A stretch of 64,000 bases of DNA from CAYRJD01 sp965247395 (GTDB lineage Bacteria; Actinomycetota; Acidimicrobiia; Acidimicrobiales; Poriferisodalaceae): the NCBI GenBank assembly GCA_965247395.1, contig OZ252012.1, forward strand, positions 2,020,253 to 2,084,252, written 5' to 3'. How positions within the stretch are numbered: the first letter of the stretch is position 1; every line of letters starts with the position of its first letter. The position numbers and the translations under genes were made by a program. Shown here piece after piece: positions 58,219 to 64,000 of the stretch. The notes beneath the pieces were generated by a model. That model was not told the origin of the DNA, ran no database searches, and saw nothing but the letters and a program-made list of their open reading frames with translations.

Positions 58219-59385
58219 CTAGGCGCTAGTTGGGTGCAGCAGCTCGGTCATGTTGTTTGAGAAGAACTTCTCTAACACCTGGTCGTCAAATCCTTCAAGC
58301 GATGAGTTGAACCGTCCCAGCGGATTGCGTCCACCTTCGATGTGCGGGTAGTCGCTAGAGAACAGATACAGATCGTCATTGGATTGGCGTACCAGCGTTC
58401 CGACATCCTCAAATGGGTAAGGCGTGAATGCCATCTGTCGCGTGATCTGCTCCGAAGGAGGAGCTGTAAGAGCGGCCAAATCCGGTTCGGAACGCTTCCA
58501 GATGCCCGCAATATGATCCAGTCGTCGCAGCATGGAAGGAACCCAGCCAGCGCCCAGCTCGATCACGCCGCCGCGCAGATTGGGATGACGTTGCAGCACA
58601 CCATCCAGTGTCAACACTCCAACAAACGCTTCGGCCGCGTGGTGCAGCGCGACCATGTCTTTGCCTCGCACATTCTCACCGCCACCGAGCCAGTCGGTTG
58701 GCACCGGGCGACCCGTGTTCATCCAAGCCTGAGCAAGCTGCAGCGGGTTGCCACCCACATGCAACACAAACGGCACTCCGGCTTCAGTCAGCGACGCCCA
58801 GACCGGGTCAAAATCGTTGTGACCTGGTGAGCGACCCTCGGCGGTGCGGTGCGGAACCCACACAGCGCCCAGACCAAGCTCCAGTGCGTACTTAATTTCT
58901 TCTAACGCCTGGGCAGGGTCGTCTAGTGGAACCATTGCTACGCCGAGCAGACGGTCGTCATCGGAGCAAAACTCAGCCATTCCGCGGTTGTGAGCGCGCG
59001 CGGAGCCGTAGCGCACGTCAAGATCAGACCGAGTGTCAAAGCAAACACCTGCGCTAAAGGTGGCAAACACAAACTGCTGGTGAAAGCCCAACATGTCCAG
59101 AGCGGTCGAACGCTCATTGGAGTTGAACGCACCAAGAGCGTCGTATCCCTTAGGGCCGCTGATCAAATCGTCTCCCAAGGCGATTAGCTCGGCAACGGTT
59201 TCGGGGCTGTGGGCGTGAGTAGCGGCTGCTTTCTCAAGGTTGTCCGACAGGCGCCCGCCAGAAGTGAAGCTGATCTCAGGAATGCGGTCACGAATTTTTG
59301 GGTCAGCGTTAGACGTCAAGAAGTCGGGCAGTTCCATGAGATGGCTGTCTGCGTCAAGGTAGGTGCGATTTCGGGCGTAGGTCAT
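58219..59385 (-). CDS. Amidohydrolase-2 family protein
   Basis: From the ATG at 59385 the protein has 388 residues. It starts with the metal-binding YLDADSHLMELPDFL and ends with the metal-Asp segment LFSSDYPHIEGGRNP, bracketing a TIM barrel that includes FVLHVGGNPLQLAQ. This is the amidohydrolase_2 / ACMSD-like family, including decarboxylases and hydrolases of aromatic or amino-acid breakdown; substrate unknown. The longer open frame to 59457 is not family-like. A TACGCT box six bases upstream of the ATG suggests leaderless transcription, back-to-back with the molybdopterin-binding gene. Confidence 0.84.
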   Translation of the reverse strand: MTYARNRTYLDADSHLMELPDFLTSNADPKIRDRIPEISFTSGGRLSDNLEKAAATHAHSPETVAELIALGDDLISGPKGYDALGAFNSNERSTALDMLGFHQQFVFATFSAGVCFDTRSDLDVRYGSARAHNRGMAEFCSDDDRLLGVAMVPLDDPAQALEEIKYALELGLGAVWVPHRTAEGRSPGHNDFDPVWASLTEAGVPFVLHVGGNPLQLAQAWMNTGRPVPTDWLGGGENVRGKDMVALHHAAEAFVGVLTLDGVLQRHPNLRGGVIELGAGWVPSMLRRLDHIAGIWKRSEPDLAALTAPPSEQITRQMAFTPYPFEDVGTLVRQSNDDLYLFSSDYPHIEGGRNPLGRFNSSLEGFDDQVLEKFFSNNMTELLHPTSA

Positions 59386-59391
59386 AGCCAC

Positions 59392-59397
59392 AGCGTA
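59392..59397 (-). promoter_or_regulatory. Leaderless -10 box (TACGCT) of the amidohydrolase gene
   Basis: On the minus strand TACGCT, six bases, ATG at 59385; it rules out the upstream start at 59457. Confidence 0.55.
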
Positions 59398-59488
59398 GTT
59401 TCTACGCAATAAGCAAGTGAATAAAACAAGTGTTAGTGCGCTGGAAGCTCTGTTCACTGGGCCCGTTATTGCTAGAGCCAGCCGTCGT

Positions 59489-59494
59489 TAGCCT
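59489..59494 (+). promoter_or_regulatory. Leaderless -10 box (TAGCCT) of the MoaB/Mog-like gene
   Basis: TAGCCT, seven bases (TTTTTGG), ATG at 59502. It marks the likely start of transcription and of translation for this gene. Confidence 0.5.
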
Positions 59495-59501
59495 TTTTTG
59501 G

Positions 59502-59981
59502 ATGGCAGATGCTCGTACCCCGCATGCAAAGGTGCTCACGGCCTCCGATGGGGTGATTGCCAAGACACGTGAAGACCGCAGTGGCGACGCCTTAGAAAAA
59601 GCCCTGAACGATTCTGGCTTTGAGGTGGTTCAACGCGCTGTGGTAGCGGATGGGGTTGAGAGCGTGTCACAGGCGTTGGCCGAGATGTCAGATGGATTTG
59701 CCGGGCTCATAGTGACCACAGGCGGCACCGGTTTTGCCGAGCGTGATCTGACGCCCGAAGGCACTAGACAAGTGATCGAGCGCGAAGCGCCTGGACTGGC
59801 TGAGGCAATGCGGTTGGTTAACCCGCTCGGAAGGCTGTCGCGCGGAATTGCCGGCGTGGTTGGCCAGGTGATCATTCTCAATACGCCCGGTTCCACCGCT
59901 GGTTGCGTCGAGTGCTTTGAGGCAGTGGCGGACGTAATTCCGCACGCCCTGCGGTTGCTGGAAGGTGAGCGGGTTCACTAG
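59502..59981 (+). CDS. MoaB/MogA-type molybdopterin-binding protein
   Basis: From the ATG at 59502 the protein has 159 residues and matches the MoaB/Mog fold that adenylates molybdopterin during molybdenum cofactor synthesis. The signature TTGGTGFAERDLTPEGT binds the pterin phosphate; LTASDGVIAKTREDRSGDAL at the N-terminus and LNTPGSTAGCVECFEAV near the C-terminus are typical. The longer frame upstream (to 59430) is not family-like. No other cofactor genes or molybdoenzyme are in the window. The riboflavin genes follow after 103 bases. Confidence 0.9.
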   Translation: MADARTPHAKVLTASDGVIAKTREDRSGDALEKALNDSGFEVVQRAVVADGVESVSQALAEMSDGFAGLIVTTGGTGFAERDLTPEGTRQVIEREAPGLAEAMRLVNPLGRLSRGIAGVVGQVIILNTPGSTAGCVECFEAVADVIPHALRLLEGERVH

Positions 59982-60016
59982 CTGGTGAGCTCCACGCGCC
60001 CGGTCACGGAGCCGCC

Positions 60017-60055
60017 AGTGCAAGCCCAGTTAGTGCAAGCCCAGTTAGTGCAAGC
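60017..60055. repeat. 15-bp tandem repeat upstream of ribD
   Basis: Two identical 15-bp units (60017-60031 and 60032-60046; AGTGCAAGCCCAGTT) and a partial third lie in the gap before ribD. No FMN-riboswitch (RFN) element is visible in this 103-base gap. Confidence 0.85.
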
Positions 60056-60084
60056 AACGCGTATTAAACGATGAAGATATTCCG

Positions 60085-61206
60085 ATGAGCAGCAAAGAAG
60101 CATCCACCGGAACCGGATTCTCCAACGGGCCCGCTGCTGGCCCCCCTGTCGATTTGCCTGATGACGACCGGGCTGCAATGCAGCTAGCTATAGAGGCTGG
60201 CGCAGCGGTGCGCGGTTCCACCGCTCCGAATCCGTGGGTAGGGGCAGTGCTGACCACCTCGGACGGGCAGCGATTCACTGGCGCTACCGAATCACCACCT
60301 GGTCGGCATGCAGAAATAGTTGCACTTGACGCTGCTAAAGCAGCCGGGGTAAGCACCAGCGACGCTGTGTTGCACGTCACACTTGAGCCGTGTTGTCATT
60401 CCGGCCGAACCCCACCGTGTACGGACGCCATCATCACTGCTGGCATTAAGCGGGTGGTGGTGGGTGTTTCGGATCCAGACCCATCCGTGGTAAGCGGTGG
60501 CGTGGTGGGTGGAGGCATAAGCGCCTTGCGTGAAGCCGGCATAACGGTGGAAGGTCCAGTGGTGGAAGACCCGGCTAGTTCAAACGAGATAGCGACCGAG
60601 GTAGCGAAGCAGCTAGCTCCTTATCTGCATCAGCGACGCACCGGTCTGCCGTGGGTGGTGCTGAAACTCGCTGCTACCGCTGATGGTCGTACCGCCGCAC
60701 CCGACACCAGCTCGCAATGGATTACCGGCGAGCAGGCCCGCACTGATGCCCATCGCCTTAGAGCGCGCTGTGACGCGGTGCTAGTTGGAGCTGGCACCGT
60801 GCGCGCAGATAATCCGTCTTTGACGGTTCGCCACTGCGAAGGCACTGACCCGCGGCGGGTAGTGCTGGGTCGTGCACCATCCGATGCGGCGATCCATCCT
60901 TGCTGGGAGGTGTCTGGATCGCCCGCAGAAGTGCTCGCTGAGCTAGGCGGTAAGGGCGTGATCGAATTGCTAATCGAAGGCGGTGCGGAGGTGGCTGCGG
61001 CGTTTCACGGGGCAGGATTAGTGAACGAATACGTCTTATACCTAGCGCCCGCACTGATGGGTGGAGATGACGGGCGGCCTATGTTTGCTGGCTCTGGGGC
61101 GCCCACGATTGAGCAGCTGTGGCGAGGGGAAATTGCCGATGTCGTTCAACTTGGAGGCGATCTCCGCATAACCTTGAATCCAGTTCCGCCAGCGGCTACT
61201 CCCTAG
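60085..61206 (+). CDS. ribD: Bifunctional riboflavin deaminase/reductase
   Basis: RibD deaminates and then reduces the pyrimidine intermediate of riboflavin synthesis. The 373-residue protein has the zinc deaminase site HAE (75-77) with PCCHSGRTPPC (102-112), APNPWVGAVL before it, and a reductase half with LKLAATADGRTAAPDTSSQWITG and LLIEGGAEVAAAF. The N-terminus (1-28) is a Ser/Thr/Gly/Pro-rich extension. It is first of ribD-ribE-ribBA. A strong ribosome-binding site is not evident; an in-frame upstream start was not found. Confidence 0.94.
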   Translation: MSSKEASTGTGFSNGPAAGPPVDLPDDDRAAMQLAIEAGAAVRGSTAPNPWVGAVLTTSDGQRFTGATESPPGRHAEIVALDAAKAAGVSTSDAVLHVTLEPCCHSGRTPPCTDAIITAGIKRVVVGVSDPDPSVVSGGVVGGGISALREAGITVEGPVVEDPASSNEIATEVAKQLAPYLHQRRTGLPWVVLKLAATADGRTAAPDTSSQWITGEQARTDAHRLRARCDAVLVGAGTVRADNPSLTVRHCEGTDPRRVVLGRAPSDAAIHPCWEVSGSPAEVLAELGGKGVIELLIEGGAEVAAAFHGAGLVNEYVLYLAPALMGGDDGRPMFAGSGAPTIEQLWRGEIADVVQLGGDLRITLNPVPPAATP

Positions 61207-61263
61207 ATCCCTAGACCCCACTAGGTACCTAGCAAATTCACCACCAGTTAGAGGTTGAGCCCG

Positions 61264-61911
61264 ATGTTTACAGGCCTGATTGAAGAGCGGGGTCACCTAG
61301 TTGGACGCTCAGGTGACCGGTTTCGGTTCGCTGCTGAGCTAATTCTCCAAGACATCAAGATTGACGATTCGATAGCGGTCAACGGCTGCTGTCTCACCGT
61401 GGTTGATATGGGCACCGACACTGGTAACGGCACTGGCACCGACACGGATCAGGGCTGGTGGGAAGCCGATGTGTCCGATGAAACCCTGTTGCGCACCACT
61501 CTGGGTGAACTGCAATCCGATGATCCGGTGAACTTGGAACGAGCCATGCGGTATGCCGATCGCATTGGCGGACATCTGGTGCAAGGCCACATAGACGGCG
61601 TGGGAACGATTCAGCAGCCGGGTCCCGATCTGCGCGTTGAACTGCCTACTACTTCAGCCGATAACGGCGGCATTGAGCGGTATCTGGTGGAGAAGGGCTC
61701 GATCACCGTTGATGGTGTGAGCCTGACCTGTTTCGATGTGACCGAAGGTGCATTCAGCGTCGCCTTAATTCCGCACACTATGACCCTCACCAACCTCGGC
61801 ACTCGACGCATTGGCGACAAGGTAAACCTGGAAGTTGATCTAATGGCCAAATACGTGGAGCGGCTGATTGCGCCGCTAGCTCAGGGCAATAACGAGCGGG
61901 TAAAGGTGTAG
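61264..61911 (+). CDS. ribE: Riboflavin synthase alpha chain
   Basis: Riboflavin synthase dismutates two lumazines into riboflavin. The 215-residue protein contains the two lumazine-binding repeats, starting with the invariant MFTGLIEERG and later GGHLVQGHIDGVG; SITVDGVSLTCFDV and PHTMTLTNLG mark the second repeat. A Gly/Thr/Asp-rich repeat insertion (about 51-63) interrupts the first barrel, just after CCLTVVDMG. The start is the ATG at 61264, since family members begin exactly with MFTG. AGAGGTTGAG upstream is the likely ribosome-binding site. The stop is four bases before ribBA. Confidence 0.93.
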   Translation: MFTGLIEERGHLVGRSGDRFRFAAELILQDIKIDDSIAVNGCCLTVVDMGTDTGNGTGTDTDQGWWEADVSDETLLRTTLGELQSDDPVNLERAMRYADRIGGHLVQGHIDGVGTIQQPGPDLRVELPTTSADNGGIERYLVEKGSITVDGVSLTCFDVTEGAFSVALIPHTMTLTNLGTRRIGDKVNLEVDLMAKYVERLIAPLAQGNNERVKV

Positions 61912-61915
61912 CTCA

Positions 61916-63232
61916 ATGACGACTAAAGAATCTCCGTTTAACCCGATAAGCGACGCGATAGAAGCCATTAGCAGAGGAGAGATCGTCGTCGTGGTTGATG
62001 ACGAAGATCGTGAGAACGAGGGCGATCTGATCATGGCCGCTCAATTCGCTACGCCCGAAAAGCTTGCTTTCTTTGTGCGTTACACCTCCGGAGTTATCTG
62101 CGCACCGATGATGAGCGAGCGACTGGACGAGCTCGCATTACCGCTGATGGTCAGTGTCAATACCGAACCAATGCGCACCGCCTACACCATCACCGTTGAC
62201 GCGGCCGAGGGCACCTCCACCGGGATCTCTGCGGCCGATCGCGCACGCACCTTGAACTTGCTGGCAAAACCGGACAGCATGCCCAACGACTTCGTGCGAC
62301 CAGGGCATGTCTTGCCGCTGAGCTATCGACGTGGGGGAGTGCTAAAACGCGCCGGCCACACCGAAGCCAGTGTTGATCTGGCTCGTTTGGCAGGCCTTGA
62401 ACCGGCGGGTGTGCTGTCCGAGGTAGTCAATGACGACGGTTCCATGGCGCGGCTGCCGCAGCTGATTGAGTTCTGCAAGCAGCACGAGCTGGTGCTGGTG
62501 TCTATCGCCGATCTTGTGCGTTATCGCCGTGCCAACGAGCGACTGGTTGATCCGATTTCTACGGCTCGCATCCCCACCAAATTTGGAGAGTTCACCGGCC
62601 ACGTCTTCAGAGATTTTGACGACACCGAGCATCTGGCGTTGGTTTGCGGCCAGCTGATGGGGGCAGAGCCGGTATTGGTGCGAGTGCACAGCGAGTGCCT
62701 CACCGGTGACATTTTGGGATCAACCCGCTGCGATTGCGGTACGCAGCTTGAAGCTGCGTTGTCAGCCATAGCGACCGAAGGTATTGGCGTGTTGGTTTAT
62801 CTGCGTGGCCATGAGGGTCGAGGCATCGGCATCGGCCACAAGCTGGCCGCCTACGCGTTGCAAGACGAAGGGCGAGACACCGTTGACGCCAACACCGATC
62901 TGGGTCTGCCGGTGGATAGTCGCGAGTACGGAATCGGTGCGCAGATATTGGTTGAGTTGGGTGTCACCAAGATGAGGCTGATTACCAATAACCCGGCCAA
63001 GCTGGGTGGGTTAGAGGGTTACGGGCTCGACATCGTTGAGCGTGTGTCGATGATGCCGCAGACCACGCACGACAACCTTCGCTACCTGCGCACTAAACAG
63101 AACCGCATGGGGCACCTGTTGAACCTTGATGCGGAAAACGATGCTGATATTGATATCGGCATGGTGGATGTTGATATGGCCGACTTGGACCCGGACGCGG
63201 AAGTAGTAGCCGACAAACCTTCGGCTGGCTAG
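61916..63232 (+). CDS. ribBA: Bifunctional DHBP synthase / GTP cyclohydrolase II
   Basis: RibBA supplies both precursors of riboflavin: 3,4-dihydroxy-2-butanone 4-phosphate from ribulose 5-phosphate (N-terminal RibB) and the pyrimidine from GTP (C-terminal RibA). The 438-residue protein shows DDEDRENEGDLIMAA (28-42) and RAGHTEASVDLARLAGLEPAGV for RibB, and SECLTGDILGSTRCDCGTQL with zinc cysteines, LRGHEGRGIGI and YGLDIVERV for RibA. The C-terminal 35 residues are Asp/Val-rich with repeated DIDIG/DVDMADLD. No lumazine synthase (ribH) follows; hisG lies convergent instead. Confidence 0.95.
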   Translation: MTTKESPFNPISDAIEAISRGEIVVVVDDEDRENEGDLIMAAQFATPEKLAFFVRYTSGVICAPMMSERLDELALPLMVSVNTEPMRTAYTITVDAAEGTSTGISAADRARTLNLLAKPDSMPNDFVRPGHVLPLSYRRGGVLKRAGHTEASVDLARLAGLEPAGVLSEVVNDDGSMARLPQLIEFCKQHELVLVSIADLVRYRRANERLVDPISTARIPTKFGEFTGHVFRDFDDTEHLALVCGQLMGAEPVLVRVHSECLTGDILGSTRCDCGTQLEAALSAIATEGIGVLVYLRGHEGRGIGIGHKLAAYALQDEGRDTVDANTDLGLPVDSREYGIGAQILVELGVTKMRLITNNPAKLGGLEGYGLDIVERVSMMPQTTHDNLRYLRTKQNRMGHLLNLDAENDADIDIGMVDVDMADLDPDAEVVADKPSAG

Positions 63233-63246
63233 CTAGCCGAAGGTTT
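63215..63246. terminator. Bidirectional terminator between ribBA and hisG
   Basis: AAACCTTCGGCT (63215-63226) and AGCCGAAGGTTT (63235-63246) form a perfect 12-bp stem with an eight-base loop; A/T triplets at the base resemble a two-way intrinsic terminator. The ribBA stop codon lies in the loop, and the hisG stop is two bases beyond the right arm. Confidence 0.75.
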
Positions 63247-63247
63247 A

Positions 63248-64000
63248 CTACGGAACGATTTTTGATATCGGCAGTTCGATGATGTCCGTCGCCCCTAGCT
63301 CGCGCAGGCGCGGTATCAGCACATTGATCTGATCCTTTGGAACCACGGTTTCAACGGCGTAGGAATCGCCGCCCCAAAGTTCATTCACCGTTGGCGACTT
63401 CATTGAGGGCAGTAGTTCAATGATCGCATCAAGATCTGGCTTGGCCACGTTTAGCTTCATCAGCACCCGCCCGCGGGCATCAAGCACGCCGTCAAGCAGG
63501 GTTTTGATTTGCGTCATGGCGCGGTTTTTGTCGGCATCGTTGTACGAAGCAGGGTTTGCAAACAACTCGGTGTAGCTCACCATGATTTCGTCGATAATGC
63601 GCAGCCCCGCAGCGTGCAGCGCACGCCCAGTTTCGGTCAGGTCAACTACCGCGTCAACAATGTCTGGCGCCTTTGCCTCGGTGGCACCATAACTCAACCG
63701 AATATCGGCTTCCACGCCGTGCTTGGCAAAGTGGCGTTCAGTCAGCTTGGGATACTCGCTTGAAATCCGCACACCCTGCGGTAAATCGGTCAGGCACTGG
63801 AACGGGCTGTCGGCAGGCACTGCCACAACAATCTTGACTGGGTTTGAAGTGGCCTTTGAATAGCGCAACTCGCCGAGCGACACCACCTCGCTGTCTGTTT
63901 CTTCCACCCAGTCGCGACCGGCAATCCCCAGGTCGAACAGTCCTTCAGCGACATAGCTCGGAATTTCCTGCGGACGCAATATCCGAACGTCATCGATGCG
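63248..64000 (-). CDS. hisG: ATP phosphoribosyltransferase, long form, N-terminus beyond the window
   Basis: HisG catalyses the first step of histidine synthesis, joining ATP and PRPP. The 250 visible residues run to the natural C-terminus; the frame is open through 64000, so the first part of the gene is cut off. Visible features are RPQEIPSYVAEGLFDLGIAGRDWV, the PRPP-binding DIVDAVVDLTETGRAL and the C-terminal ACT-like regulatory domain (MKSPTVNELWGGDSYAVETVV), so it is the long, histidine-inhibited form that works without HisZ. It is convergent with ribBA across a strong hairpin. Confidence 0.93.
   Translation of the reverse strand, partial: RIDDVRILRPQEIPSYVAEGLFDLGIAGRDWVEETDSEVVSLGELRYSKATSNPVKIVVAVPADSPFQCLTDLPQGVRISSEYPKLTERHFAKHGVEADIRLSYGATEAKAPDIVDAVVDLTETGRALHAAGLRIIDEIMVSYTELFANPASYNDADKNRAMTQIKTLLDGVLDARGRVLMKLNVAKPDLDAIIELLPSMKSPTVNELWGGDSYAVETVVPKDQINVLIPRLRELGATDIIELPISKIVP

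Noticed and set aside
59982..61263. FMN riboswitch controlling the riboflavin genes
   Set aside because: The gaps before ribD (103 bases) and ribE (57 bases) contain a 15-bp repeat but none of the conserved RFN helices.

Overview
The window looks like a chromosomal segment of a free-living, aerobic actinobacterium, most likely of the Acidimicrobiia type and possibly marine. No rRNA or other marker gives a firm placement. The evidence is the order mihF-gmk-rpoZ-coaBC-metK-priA-def-fmt with the actinobacterial integration host factor (MihF) and a PriA without a helicase P-loop, an F420-type luciferase-like oxidoreductase, a cytochrome b558-type succinate dehydrogenase, and many leaderless genes with a TANNNT box 6-7 bases before the start codon. 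GC is moderate. Coding density is very high: no gene-free stretch exceeds 300 bases, and the longest is about 240 bases (31311-31553). I see no insertion sequence, prophage, CRISPR array or rRNA, and only one tRNA.

Layout. 1-9203: start of a class III aminotransferase (cut by the window edge), an FMN 2-hydroxyacid dehydrogenase, shikimate kinase, a class III CoA-transferase, and a four-gene operon (PhyH-like dioxygenase, HpaB-like monooxygenase, glutamate-synthase-like FMN protein, ThDP enzyme) that looks catabolic but has no obvious substrate. 9214-14304: NhaA and a MoxR/VWA pair. 14515-18157: sdhCAB. 18154-26560: an HD protein resembling only the C-terminal part of CCA-adding enzymes, DnaE, a small membrane protein, ThrS, a zinc alcohol dehydrogenase and chorismate mutase. 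26617-34213: a stress region with a DyP-type peroxidase, an AhpD-like selenoprotein, an uncharacterised coiled-coil protein, a PEBP protein, a class I amidotransferase hydrolase, tRNA-Arg(CCT), a thioesterase and superoxide dismutase. 34290-42566: an F420-type oxidoreductase and an AddB/AddA-like nuclease-helicase pair. 42693-50405: the mihF-to-fmt housekeeping run. 50488-59385: acyl-CoA and small-acid metabolism (two amidohydrolases, dienoyl-CoA isomerase-like protein, MFS transporter, single and fused CoA-transferases, CopD-like membrane protein). 59502-64000: a molybdopterin-binding protein, ribD-ribE-ribBA, and hisG cut by the window end.

The main discovery candidate is 27716-28882. What looks like two ORFs is one frame interrupted by a single TGA. 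The TGA sits exactly at the second position of an AhpD-type CxxC-xxx-H active site, giving C-x-x-U-x-x-x-H. Sixteen bases downstream is a perfect 8-bp hairpin with a GGTCT loop, at the distance expected of a bacterial SECIS element. I read this as a selenocysteine-containing AhpD-like protein, divergent from the DyP peroxidase gene.

Other patterns recur across the window. Tandem-repeat (slippage) DNA inserts Ser/Thr/Gly/Ala/Asn-rich linkers into conserved enzymes and also fills intergenic gaps. Convergent genes repeatedly share one palindromic CTAG as both stop codons. Two conserved proteins (Fmt and an MFS transporter) seem to lack any canonical start codon upstream of their conserved N-termini.
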